Origin: Arthrobacter sp. Edens01
Lineage (GTDB): Bacteria; Actinomycetota; Actinomycetes; Actinomycetales; Micrococcaceae
Length of the DNA stretch: 64,000 bases
Direction of reading: 5' to 3'
Assembly (NCBI RefSeq): GCF_001307035.1
Contig: NZ_LKIU01000005.1
Location: 1,288,300-1,352,299 of the forward strand
The translations under genes were made by a program, and so were the position numbers. Positions within the stretch are counted from its first letter, which is position 1. Every line of letters starts with the position of its first letter. Under the pieces are notes generated by a model. It had not been told where the DNA came from, made no database searches, and was given only the letters and a program-made list of their open reading frames with translations. Below, one piece after another: positions 52,343-60,770 of this stretch.

Positions 52343-53320
52343 GTGTCCAATACCCCCGCTCCCGCTCCCGCAGCACGGAAGGCCGAGCTTTCCGCTGGGC
52401 CCGCCACAGGCAAGCTGGTCCGCACCCTCGCGGTGGCTACCCTGGTGGCCAACATTGCCATTGTGGTCACCGGCGGCGCCGTGCGGCTGACCGCTTCAGG
52501 GCTGGGCTGCCCCGAATGGCCGCTGTGCACGGCGGATTCGCTGGTCACGACGCCGGAAATGGGCGTTCACGGCATCATCGAGTTCGGCAACCGGCTGCTG
52601 ACGTTTGTCCTGGCCGCGATTGCATTTGGCATGCTTGCTTCAGTGTGGAAGGCGCGGTCCACGCGCCCGGACCTGCTGTGGCTTTCCGCGGCGGCCCTGG
52701 CCGGCATCCCGGCCCAGGCCTTCATTGGCGGCATTACGGTGTGGACCGACCTGAACCCCTGGGTGGTCGGCCTGCACTTCATTGTTTCGATGGTCATTAT
52801 CAGCGTGGCTGTAGTGCTGGTGAACCGGGCGTGGCTGACAAGCGGACAGCTTGCCGAGGGCAACGCACCACTGGCTGACCGCCCCCTGCGTCCGCTGGTC
52901 TGGGCGATCGGCGTGCTGACGGCGATTACCGTCGTGCTCGGGGTCATGGTGACCGGTTCCGGCCCGCATGCCGGTGACCACGGTGCTGCCCGCAACGGCC
53001 TGGATCCGGACTTCATTACCCGTCTCCACGTTGTCCCGGTCTACCTGCTGGTCTTCGCCACGGCCGTGGCGCTGTACCTGGTTTACCGACGTACCGCGGA
53101 TGTCCGGCTGCGGCGTTCCCTGGTGGTCTTCGCCGTCGTTGTTCTGGCCCAGGCAGTGATCGGCTATGTACAGCATTTTCTCCACCTGCCGATCGTCCTG
53201 GTGGCACTGCACATGCTGGGAGCCTCGCTGCTCACCGGTGCTGCGGCCTACGTTGTGTACACGGCGCTCTCGCACAAGGTGCCGGGTGCGGTCGATGCGT
53301 CTTCGGAGGCAAGGGACTAG
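52343..53320 (+). CDS. ctaA: Heme A synthase (CtaA/COX15)
   Basis: A 325-residue membrane enzyme that oxidises the methyl group of heme O to give heme A for cytochrome aa3 oxidase. Eight hydrophobic segments are visible. Heme-ligand His are in GVHGIIEFGN, VVGLHFIVS, FITRLHVVPVYL and LVALHMLGAS, and the Cys pair is in GLGCPEWPLC near residue 61. GTG 52343 has GGAG 9 nt upstream; an ATG at 52328 overlaps the permease gene and has no ribosome binding site. It probably belongs to the ABC exporter operon. CtaB, the previous step, lies beyond the S41 gene on the other strand. Confidence 0.93.
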   Translation: MSNTPAPAPAARKAELSAGPATGKLVRTLAVATLVANIAIVVTGGAVRLTASGLGCPEWPLCTADSLVTTPEMGVHGIIEFGNRLLTFVLAAIAFGMLASVWKARSTRPDLLWLSAAALAGIPAQAFIGGITVWTDLNPWVVGLHFIVSMVIISVAVVLVNRAWLTSGQLAEGNAPLADRPLRPLVWAIGVLTAITVVLGVMVTGSGPHAGDHGAARNGLDPDFITRLHVVPVYLLVFATAVALYLVYRRTADVRLRRSLVVFAVVVLAQAVIGYVQHFLHLPIVLVALHMLGASLLTGAAAYVVYTALSHKVPGAVDASSEARD

Positions 53321-53335
53321 TTACGCAGTCGCCGC

Positions 53336-53370
53336 CGAATCCCACGAAACCCCTGGTTTCGCGGGATTCG
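53336..53370 (+). terminator. Long hairpin after ctaA
   Basis: A 16-position stem with one mismatch (53336-53351 with 53355-53370; A-C at 53344/53362) and a CCT loop. No T-run follows, so termination is uncertain. The plus-strand -10 candidate TAGATT of the next gene begins at 53396. Confidence 0.5.
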
Positions 53371-53428
53371 CTCGTTAAGGTGTCCCTCGGCCCGGGTAGA
53401 TTGTCTGGAAAACTCCGGAGGGTCACCC

Positions 53429-54442
53429 ATGAATACAAGATCTGCGGGCATTGCCGGCGCGATGCTTATCGCGCTGCTGGCACAAACCGCCTGTACGGCA
53501 AACCTGGATTCGACCGGAGATGACCTGTCACCGCCCGTCGAGACGGCTGCAGCGCTGTGGGAGTTTGAGCCAAACGCATACGTCTCTGAAGCACTCGATT
53601 TTATCGAGGCCAATGGGCTCTATCTCGAAGACATCGATTGGCCTGCGGTCAGGGAGCGGGCTCTTGAACAGACCGCCGGCGCCAAATCTCCGGATGAAAC
53701 CTACCCGGCGCTAAAGGAAGTTATTGATCTGGCAGGAGGCAGGCACAGCGCACTGAGGGAGCCGAACCCGAATCCCCCGGGGTACAGCTTCATTCACACT
53801 CCTGAAGCCGAACTGCTCGGTGACGGTGTGGCGGTCCTCAACATACCGGCGTTCAGATCACCCCGGCCGGAACACATTGAAGAGTATGCCGAAGCGGGGT
53901 GGGATGAGATAGCAAGGCTCTCCGCCGAAACGCAATGCGGCTGGATCGTCGATGTGAGGGAGAACTACGGCGGAAATATGCTGCCCATGATTAGCGCCGT
54001 CACACCGCTTCTCCCCGAAGGCACACTGATGCAGTTTATTGATCGGGACGGAAACAGTTCGGCGGTCGCAGCCAGGGACGGGGGGATTTTTCAGAATGGT
54101 GAATACCAGGCGGGCGCCTCCAGCCGGGCCGCAGATATGAGCCACCTGCCGGTCGCCGTCCTTCAGTCAGGTTCGACAGCAAGTTCGGCAGAGGCTGTCG
54201 TTATCACTTTCATGTCCCGAGACGGAGTCAGAACGTTCGGAGCGGATACAGCAGGACTGTCAACCGGAAACGTGACGAAGACTATGCCTGACGGTGCGGT
54301 TCTCCGGGTCACCCGCGCCTACATGGCCAACAGCTCCGGGGTACCCGCAGACGGTGCTCTTCCGGTACATACAGCCTCCGATGACCCGCTGTCCGCGGCC
54401 ACCGAGTGGCTCAGGGAAACCTGTGAGATGGGTTCGCGCTAG
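53429..54442 (+). CDS. S41-type serine protease-like lipoprotein (lower GC)
   Basis: A 337-residue secreted protein with an S41 (C-terminal processing/tricorn-core) fold. The N-terminus ends in a marginal lipobox (QTAC, Cys22). The nucleophile is Ser252 in GSTASSAEAVVIT and the oxyanion/Arg region is WIVDVRENYGGNMLP near 171-185. There is no PDZ domain, so it is shorter than CtpA-type proteases. GC is visibly lower than in the neighbours (about 48% in one 60-base stretch) and codons such as AGA and ATA occur, so it may have been acquired. It sits alone between ctaA and ctaB; GGAGGG precedes the ATG. Its substrate is unknown. Confidence 0.82.
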   Translation: MNTRSAGIAGAMLIALLAQTACTANLDSTGDDLSPPVETAAALWEFEPNAYVSEALDFIEANGLYLEDIDWPAVRERALEQTAGAKSPDETYPALKEVIDLAGGRHSALREPNPNPPGYSFIHTPEAELLGDGVAVLNIPAFRSPRPEHIEEYAEAGWDEIARLSAETQCGWIVDVRENYGGNMLPMISAVTPLLPEGTLMQFIDRDGNSSAVAARDGGIFQNGEYQAGASSRAADMSHLPVAVLQSGSTASSAEAVVITFMSRDGVRTFGADTAGLSTGNVTKTMPDGAVLRVTRAYMANSSGVPADGALPVHTASDDPLSAATEWLRETCEMGSR

Positions 54443-54454
54443 CAGAGCTGCTAG
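54439..54454. repeat. Palindrome across the S41/ctaB stop codons
   Basis: CTAGCAG-AG-CTGCTAG is a perfect 7-bp inverted repeat with a 2-nt centre. It contains both the S41 stop TAG (54440-54442) and the ctaB stop (54451-54453). Confidence 0.6.
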
Positions 54455-55395
54455 AGAAGCGGTCCGCCGACGAAGGGATCGACGGCCAGCGCCACGAAGA
54501 GGATGGTGAGGTAGCTGATCGAACCGTGGAAGACCTTCATGGCCGTCTTGTCCGTGACCTCGCCCCGCTGGGCCCGGGCGTGGAGGCGATGGGTTTCTGC
54601 AAGGAACCATGCGCCGCTGAGGACGGCTCCGGCGGTGTAGACCCAGCCGGCACCGCCAACCGGAATCAGGAGCAGCGAGCAGACGACCGTGGCGTAGGCG
54701 TACAGGACAACCTGCACGGAGACCACCTTCGCACCGGCAACGGCTCCGAGCATGGGAACCGAGGCGTTGCGGTAGTCCTCGCCATACTTCATGGACAGCG
54801 GCCAGTAGTGCGGAGGCGTCCAGAGGAAGATCACCATAAAGAGGATCACGGCAGGCCACTCGACGGTGTTCGTCACGGCGGCCCAGGCGATCAGCACAGG
54901 CATGCAGCCGGCTGCTCCGCCCCAGACAATGTTCTGGGTGGTTCGGCGCTTGAGGATCAGAGTGTAGAACACCACGTAGAGCAGGATTGCGCCGAGACCC
55001 AGGAGGCCGGTGAGCGGATTGGCACCGAACCAGAGCAGGGCAATCGAGACGATTCCAAGCGCCCAGCCGAATACCAGGGCTTCGCGCGGGCTGACCTCAC
55101 CCGTAACCAGCGGGCGCTTTTCGGTCCGGCGCATCAGCCGGTCCATGTCCCTGTCGATGTAGCAGTTAAAAACACCGGCACTGGCTGCTGCCAGTGCGCC
55201 GCCGACCATGGTCGACACCATGAGCCAGACCGAGGGAACTCCGCCCTGCGCAAAGAACATGGTGGGAAGGGTGGTGACCAGAAGAAGTTCGATCACGCGC
55301 GGCTTCGTGAGGGCCACATAGGCCCGAAGCTTACGTCCCACGCTCATTTTTCCGGTGTATACCGGAACCTCGGCGGGGGCATGCTGCGTACTCAC
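54451..55395 (-). CDS. ctaB: Protoheme IX farnesyltransferase (heme O synthase)
   Basis: A 314-residue polytopic membrane enzyme that adds a farnesyl group to heme B to give heme O. The prenyltransferase motifs are [20 protein letters not shown] near residues 77-96 and [13 protein letters not shown] near 205-217. Seven to nine hydrophobic segments. The GTG start has no close ribosome binding site. It is divergent from tkt, an arrangement shared by other Actinobacteria, and uses a -10 candidate TATGAT (55457-55452). A tandem repeat lies in its leader. Confidence 0.94.
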   Translation of the reverse strand: MSTQHAPAEVPVYTGKMSVGRKLRAYVALTKPRVIELLLVTTLPTMFFAQGGVPSVWLMVSTMVGGALAAASAGVFNCYIDRDMDRLMRRTEKRPLVTGEVSPREALVFGWALGIVSIALLWFGANPLTGLLGLGAILLYVVFYTLILKRRTTQNIVWGGAAGCMPVLIAWAAVTNTVEWPAVILFMVIFLWTPPHYWPLSMKYGEDYRNASVPMLGAVAGAKVVSVQVVLYAYATVVCSLLLIPVGGAGWVYTAGAVLSGAWFLAETHRLHARAQRGEVTDKTAMKVFHGSISYLTILFVALAVDPFVGGPLL

Positions 55396-55410
55396 GAAAC
55401 GATCACTCAG

Positions 55411-55432
55411 TCCTGTCTGGAATCCTGTCTGG
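55411..55432. repeat. Tandem 10-bp repeat in the ctaB leader
   Basis: TCCTGTCTGG occurs twice with AA between, a 12-bp period, just over one helical turn. It starts 16 nt upstream of the ctaB GTG, and the predicted -10 is at 55457-55452. A regulator could bind cooperatively here. Confidence 0.6.
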
Positions 55433-55743
55433 GCCGTAAAAGTCCACGCTCATCATAACCTCTATCCCCTGTAGAAAACGAAGCAGGTACCCGCCCCGGA
55501 GGCGTTCTGCACGGGCATTGGGATGCTGTGGCCCCCGCGCACCCCTTTTTCCCCAGTGAATGCGGGACACGATACGCCAATTGGCGGGGCCTTCGGGATA
55601 AGGTTGAAGCGGACATTGCCCCCGTGCGCAAACATTGCCGTGGGAGGCTGGCTGACCTGCCGGTTTGCCGGGGGCCGACGGCCCGCTGGAACAAGCAGGG
55701 CCTCGCCTGTGTTCCGTTAGAAACACCGCAAGATCCGGTTGGA

Positions 55744-55778
55744 GCGGCAGAAGCCGCTTCCGGTGCCTAATGCACCGG
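55744..55778 (+). promoter_or_regulatory. Twin stem-loops in the tkt leader
   Basis: GCGGC-AGAA-GCCGC (55744-55757) and CCGGTGC-CTAAT-GCACCGG (55760-55778) are two perfect stems separated by 2 nt, ending 29 nt before the tkt GTG. There is no T-run, so they are not terminators. They may stabilise the mRNA or affect initiation. Confidence 0.5.
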
Positions 55779-55807
55779 TGATCCGTAGAGAGAGGGGCCC
55801 GGTAAAC

Positions 55808-58006
55808 GTGCCACATTTGGAAGAGCAGAACCTGACCTGGAGCGAGACGGACAGCAAGGCAGTAGACACTGTCCGCGTCCTGGCCGCCGACGCCGTTGAG
55901 AAGGTCGGCAACGGGCATCCCGGAACCGCCATGAGCCTGGCTCCGGCAGCTTATCTGCTGTTCCAGAAAGTCATGCGCCACGATCCCGCGGATCCGCACT
56001 GGCTTGGACGCGACCGTTTCGTCCTCTCCCCCGGACACACGTCGCTGACCCTTTACATCCAGCTCTTCCTGTCCGGTTACGGACTTGAGCTCGATGACCT
56101 GAAGGCCCTGCGTACCTGGGGCTCCAAGACTCCGGGCCACCCCGAGTACCGCCACACCGACGGCGTTGAAATCACCACCGGGCCGCTGGGCCAGGGGCTG
56201 GCCTCCGCAGTTGGCTTCGCGTTCGCGCAGCGCCGCCTCCGCGGAATGTTCGACGCCGATGCCCCCGCAGGCTCCAGCCCCTTCGACCACACCATCTGGG
56301 TCATTGCCTCCGACGGTGACCTGCAGGAAGGCGTGACGGCTGAGGCTTCCTCGCTGGCCGGGCACCAGGAACTGGGCAACCTTGTGGTGATCTACGACGA
56401 GAACCACATCTCCATTGAGGACGACACGGACATCGCCTTCACCGAGGACGTCCTCAAGCGATACGAAGCCTACGGCTGGCACACCCAGCGCGTTGACTGG
56501 ACTGCAGGCGGGGAATACCGCGAAGACGTCAACGGCCTCTACGACGCTCTTGCCGCGGCCAAGGCCGAGACGAACCGGCCCTCGATCATCTCCCTGCGCA
56601 CCATCATCGGCTGGCCTGCCCCGAACAAGCAGAACACCGGCAAGATCCACGGTTCGGCACTCGGCCGGGACGAGGTCGCTGCGCTGAAGGAAACCCTGGG
56701 CTTTGATCCGGAAAAGACCTTCGACGTCGATCCCGACGTACTGGCCCACGCCCGTGAGGTCCGTTCTCGCGGCGCAGAAGAGCACGCGCTCTGGAATGAT
56801 TCCTTCGCCGCCTGGCAGGAGTCGAACCCGGAAGGCGCCGCCCTGCTGGAGCGCATCCAGGCAGGCAAGCTGCCCGCAGGCTGGGAAGAATCCCTGCCTG
56901 CCTTCGAAGCCGGCAAGGACGTTTCCACCCGAGCCGCCTCCGGCAAGGTGCTCAGCGCCATCGGCCCGGTTCTTCCGGAGCTGTGGGGCGGATCGGCAGA
57001 CCTTGCCGAGTCCAACAACACCACCATTGAGGGTGCGGAGTCATTCGTACCTGCCGGACGGCAGACCGCTGCATGGTCCGGCGGTCCGTACGGCCGGGTC
57101 CTGCACTTCGGTATCCGTGAACACGCCGCAGCTGCGATCGTCAACGGCATCACCATGTCCAGCAACACCCGCGCCTTCTCTGGCACGTTCCTGATCTTCA
57201 GCGACTACCAGCGCCCCGCGGTCCGCCTCGGCGCGCTGATGGGTGTGCCCTCCATCTACGTGTGGACGCACGACTCGATTGGCCTTGGCGAAGACGGACC
57301 GACCCACCAGCCGGTGGAGCAGCTCGCGTCCCTCCGCGCCATCCCGGGGCTCGACGTCGTCCGTCCTGCGGATGCAAACGAGGTGGCCGTTGCCTGGCGC
57401 ACCATCCTGGAGAACACTGAAAACCCGGCAGGCATTGTGCTGACCCGGCAGAATGTTCCCACCTGGGAGCGCGGCACCGGAGCGGCAGACGCCGGTTCCT
57501 TCGGTGCAGCCGACGGCGCAGCCCGCGGCGGGTACGTACTGGCCGAAGCCGTGCGCGGCGGCGAGACCGTGACCCCGGACGTCATCCTGATTGGAACCGG
57601 CTCCGAGGTACAGCTGGCCGTCCAGGCCCGCGAAGCACTGGCGGCCGAAGGCATTGCCGCCCGCGTCGTTTCCATGCCCAGCGTCGAGTGGTTCAACCGC
57701 CAGGACGCTGAGTACCGCGAGTCCGTCCTGCCGCGTTCGGTCAAGGCCCGGGTGTCGGTGGAAGCCGGTATCGCCCAGGGCTGGCGCGAATTCGTCGGTG
57801 ACGACGGCCGCATGGTTTCCCTGGAACACTTCGGCGCTTCAGCCGACTACAAGACTCTGTTCAATGAGTTCGGCATCACTGCCGACGCCGTTGCCCAGGC
57901 AGCCCGGGACTCCCTGGCAGCCGTGCACGGCCATGACGCAGCCCCCGCAGGCACGCCTGCAGCACCTTCCGGCGCCGCCTCCACCGAGACCGGCGACCAG
58001 AAGTAA
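55808..58006 (+). CDS. tkt: Transketolase
   Basis: A 732-residue thiamine-diphosphate enzyme of the non-oxidative pentose phosphate pathway. It carries [19 protein letters not shown] near residue 29, [14 protein letters not shown] near 123, the ThDP/Mg motif [19 protein letters not shown] (about 163-181) ending in IYDENHISI, and [15 protein letters not shown] with the catalytic Glu near 437-451. GTG 55808 follows a GAGAGAGGGG ribosome binding site. The frame is open to 55739, but that would include the leader hairpins. First gene of the tkt-tal-pgi-zwf-opcA-pgl operon, with a 23-nt gap to tal. Confidence 0.96.
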   Translation: MPHLEEQNLTWSETDSKAVDTVRVLAADAVEKVGNGHPGTAMSLAPAAYLLFQKVMRHDPADPHWLGRDRFVLSPGHTSLTLYIQLFLSGYGLELDDLKALRTWGSKTPGHPEYRHTDGVEITTGPLGQGLASAVGFAFAQRRLRGMFDADAPAGSSPFDHTIWVIASDGDLQEGVTAEASSLAGHQELGNLVVIYDENHISIEDDTDIAFTEDVLKRYEAYGWHTQRVDWTAGGEYREDVNGLYDALAAAKAETNRPSIISLRTIIGWPAPNKQNTGKIHGSALGRDEVAALKETLGFDPEKTFDVDPDVLAHAREVRSRGAEEHALWNDSFAAWQESNPEGAALLERIQAGKLPAGWEESLPAFEAGKDVSTRAASGKVLSAIGPVLPELWGGSADLAESNNTTIEGAESFVPAGRQTAAWSGGPYGRVLHFGIREHAAAAIVNGITMSSNTRAFSGTFLIFSDYQRPAVRLGALMGVPSIYVWTHDSIGLGEDGPTHQPVEQLASLRAIPGLDVVRPADANEVAVAWRTILENTENPAGIVLTRQNVPTWERGTGAADAGSFGAADGAARGGYVLAEAVRGGETVTPDVILIGTGSEVQLAVQAREALAAEGIAARVVSMPSVEWFNRQDAEYRESVLPRSVKARVSVEAGIAQGWREFVGDDGRMVSLEHFGASADYKTLFNEFGITADAVAQAARDSLAAVHGHDAAPAGTPAAPSGAASTETGDQK

Positions 58007-58029
58007 CCGCGAAAGCAAGGAGAACACCA

Positions 58030-59145
58030 ATGTCTTCCACCCCCACCGCCGCCCTTTCCGAAGCCGGCGTATCCATCTGGCTCGACGACCTGTCCCGTGA
58101 ACGCATCACCTCCGGTTCCCTAAAGGACCTCATCACCGCCCGCAACGTCGTCGGCGTCACCACCAATCCGAGCATCTTCGCGGCTGCCCTGGCCAACGGC
58201 GAGTCCTACGCGACCCAGGTTGAGCAGCTCGCTGCCAGCGGAGCCGACGTGGACAAGGCCGTCTTCGAGATCACCACCGACGACGTCATCCAGGCCTGCG
58301 ATGTCTTCGCCCCCGTGGCGGAAGCTACCGGCGGCGTCGACGGCCGGGTTTCAATCGAAGTTGACCCCCGCCTGTCCCGCGACACCCAGGGCACCATCAA
58401 CGAGGCCAAGGAACTCTTCGACAAAGTTGGCCGCAGCAATGTCCTGATCAAGATCCCGGCAACTGAGGAGGGCCTCCCGGCCATCACCGCAGTCCTGGCC
58501 GAAGGCATCAGCGTCAACGTCACCCTGATCTTCTCGCTCCAGCGCTACCGCGAGGTCATCAACGCGTTCATGGCCGGCATCGAGCAGGCCCGCGAGAACG
58601 GCCACGATCTCTCCAAGATCCACTCCGTTGCCTCCTTCTTCGTCTCCCGTGTCGACTCTGAGATCGACAAGCGCCTCGACGCCGTCGGGACGGACGCCGC
58701 GAAGGCACTGAAGGGCAAGGCCGGCCTGGCCAACGCCCGTCTTGCCTACCAGGTCTTTGAGGAGTCCTTCGCAACCGAACGCTGGCAGGTCCTGGCTGCG
58801 GCCGGAGCTAATGCGCAGCGTCCGCTCTGGGCCTCCACCGGCGTCAAGGATCCGGCGCTGCCGGACACCCTCTACGTCACCGAGCTGGTGGCAGCCGGCG
58901 TTGTGAACACCATGCCGGAGAAGACCCTGGAAGCCACTGCGGACCACGGCAGGATCACCGGAGACACCATCACCGGGACATACGCCGAATCCGCTGCCGT
59001 CCTCGATGACCTGGACGCAGCCGGCGTTGACTACAACGACGTCGTAGCCGTCCTCGAAACCGAGGGCTTGGATAAGTTCGTGGTTTCCTGGGGCGAACTG
59101 CTGGAAACCGTAACCGCCGCACTGGAAAACGCACGGAAGGCCTAG
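58030..59145 (+). CDS. tal: Transaldolase
   Basis: A 371-residue transaldolase of the longer subfamily used by Actinobacteria. Conserved segments are [15 protein letters not shown] near residue 39, [18 protein letters not shown] near 107, the Schiff-base Lys in [13 protein letters not shown] near 140, and [16 protein letters not shown] near 162. A good AAGGAG lies 7 nt upstream. The gap to pgi is only 5 nt. In some relatives tal and pgi are fused into a single protein; here they are separate. Confidence 0.95.
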   Translation: MSSTPTAALSEAGVSIWLDDLSRERITSGSLKDLITARNVVGVTTNPSIFAAALANGESYATQVEQLAASGADVDKAVFEITTDDVIQACDVFAPVAEATGGVDGRVSIEVDPRLSRDTQGTINEAKELFDKVGRSNVLIKIPATEEGLPAITAVLAEGISVNVTLIFSLQRYREVINAFMAGIEQARENGHDLSKIHSVASFFVSRVDSEIDKRLDAVGTDAAKALKGKAGLANARLAYQVFEESFATERWQVLAAAGANAQRPLWASTGVKDPALPDTLYVTELVAAGVVNTMPEKTLEATADHGRITGDTITGTYAESAAVLDDLDAAGVDYNDVVAVLETEGLDKFVVSWGELLETVTAALENARKA

Positions 59146-59150
59146 CACCC

Positions 59151-60767
59151 ATGACGACCCTGTCCTTTGAAGCAGCCGGAGCCGCCCGCGAAGCCGTGGA
59201 GGCCCACGTCCCTGCGCTGGTCCGGGACGAGGTAGCCACCAGGCTCCTCGCCCAGGACCCCACGCTGTGGGGGCCGGACGCTGAAGCTGAAGCTTCGATC
59301 CGGCTCGGCTGGCTGAATCCGGCGCCAAGCTCCCGGCCGCTTCTGGGACAGATCCGGGAACTCCGTGAGGAACTCGCCGCCGAAGGCGTGGACCGCGTGG
59401 TCCTGGCCGGCATGGGCGGTTCCTCGCTTGCCCCGGAGGTCATCACCCGAACTGCAGGCGTGAGCCTGACGGTTCTTGATTCCACTGACCCCGACTCGGT
59501 TGCTGCCGCCCTCGCGGAGGACCTCGCGTCCACCGTGCTGGTGGTCTCTTCCAAGTCGGGGTCCACAGTGGAAACAGACTCGCAGCGGCGTGCCTTTGAG
59601 GACGCTTTCACGACGGCGGGGATCGACGCGAAGTCGCGCATCGTCGTCGTCACCGACCCCGGATCGCCGCTTGATGCGGCAGCCCGGGAGGCCGGCTACC
59701 GTGCCGTGTTCAATGCAGACCCGAACGTGGGCGGCCGCTATTCGGCACTCACGGCCTTTGGCCTGGTTCCCTCCGGCCTCGCCGGGGCGGACATTGAAGG
59801 GCTGCTTGATGCAGCCGAAGACACGGCCGAAATCCTCAGCGACAACGCGGAGGACAACATCGGACTCGCCCTGGGTGCTGCCCTGGGCGGAACCAATCCG
59901 CTGCGGAACAAGATCGTGATCGTCGATGAGGAATCCGGACTTGCGGGTTTCCCTGACTGGGCCGAGCAGCTCATTGCGGAGTCCACCGGCAAGCTGCAGA
60001 CGGGCATCCTGCCGGTCGTAGCCGAACCCGGTGCGCCGGAAACCCTGAGCGGCGCACCTGACGTCCTGGTGGTACGGATTGTTTCACCCGACTCCGAAGC
60101 ACTCCCGGAAGGTGACCAGGTGGTCGTTTCCGGCAGCCTTGGCGCCCAGATGATGCTTTGGGAGTACGCGACCGCAGTTGCTGGCCGGCTCCTGGGCATC
60201 AACCCCTTCGACCAGCCCGACGTCGAAGCAGCCAAAAAGGCAGCCCGCGGCCTCCTTGACGCCCAGCCGGAGCCGGTAGCGGCGTCCTTCGTTGACGGAT
60301 CTGTCGAGGTCCGCGGCGAGGAAGCACTGCTGGGCGATAGCCACACCCTGACTGCTGCGCTGCAGGCACTCCTTGGCCAGCTTGGCGGGGACGGCTACCT
60401 CAGCGTGCAGGCTTACCTGGACCGGGCCAAGCAGACGGAACTGGAGAAGATCCGTCCCGAACTGGCCCAGGCAACTGGCCGCCCCGTCACTTTCGGCTGG
60501 GGGCCGCGGTTCCTGCACTCCACCGGACAGTTCCACAAGGGCGGTCCAGCCCAGGGCGTGTACCTTCAGATCACCGGCACCCCCGCCGGAGACCAGGCCA
60601 TCCCCGGCCGTCCGTTTACCTTTGGCGAGCTCATCGCGGCGCAGGCAGCAGGCGACGCACAGGTTCTGGCGGATCACGGCCGGCCTGTCCTCCGGCTGAA
60701 CCTGCTCAACCGGGACGCCGGAGTGGCACAGCTGGCCGCTGCAATCCAGGATCTGGGTGGTAAGTAG
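59151..60767 (+). CDS. pgi: Glucose-6-phosphate isomerase (actinobacterial type)
   Basis: A 538-residue phosphosugar isomerase with two SIS domains. Features: LAGMGGSSLAPEVITRT near residue 83, SSKSGSTVETDSQR near 136 (phosphate loop), NVGGRYSALTAFG near 192, and FLHSTGQFHKGGPAQGVYLQ near 455-474. This is the atypical form found next to or fused with transaldolase, and not the common 550-residue PGI family. It converts glucose 6-phosphate and fructose 6-phosphate, linking glycolysis with the pentose pathway of the operon. AAGG precedes the ATG. It is 3 nt from zwf. Confidence 0.9.
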   Translation: MTTLSFEAAGAAREAVEAHVPALVRDEVATRLLAQDPTLWGPDAEAEASIRLGWLNPAPSSRPLLGQIRELREELAAEGVDRVVLAGMGGSSLAPEVITRTAGVSLTVLDSTDPDSVAAALAEDLASTVLVVSSKSGSTVETDSQRRAFEDAFTTAGIDAKSRIVVVTDPGSPLDAAAREAGYRAVFNADPNVGGRYSALTAFGLVPSGLAGADIEGLLDAAEDTAEILSDNAEDNIGLALGAALGGTNPLRNKIVIVDEESGLAGFPDWAEQLIAESTGKLQTGILPVVAEPGAPETLSGAPDVLVVRIVSPDSEALPEGDQVVVSGSLGAQMMLWEYATAVAGRLLGINPFDQPDVEAAKKAARGLLDAQPEPVAASFVDGSVEVRGEEALLGDSHTLTAALQALLGQLGGDGYLSVQAYLDRAKQTELEKIRPELAQATGRPVTFGWGPRFLHSTGQFHKGGPAQGVYLQITGTPAGDQAIPGRPFTFGELIAAQAAGDAQVLADHGRPVLRLNLLNRDAGVAQLAAAIQDLGGK

Positions 60768-60770
60768 CCG

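Larger units (their letters stand above)
55396..55807. promoter_or_regulatory. 412-bp divergent ctaB/tkt spacer
   Basis: No gene is seen here. It holds a tandem repeat TCCTGTCTGG (55411-55420 and 55423-55432) in the ctaB leader, the minus-strand -10 candidate TATGAT (55457-55452), the palindrome CGCCAATTGGCG (55575-55586) and a plus-strand TAAGGT (55599-55604). Two successive stem-loops lie just before tkt (55744-55757 and 55760-55778). Confidence 0.6.

Noticed and set aside
55403-56785. 460-codon minus frame across the ctaB/tkt spacer and the tkt start
   Set aside because: Overlaps the tkt coding sequence on the other strand and the spacer hairpins; no domain.
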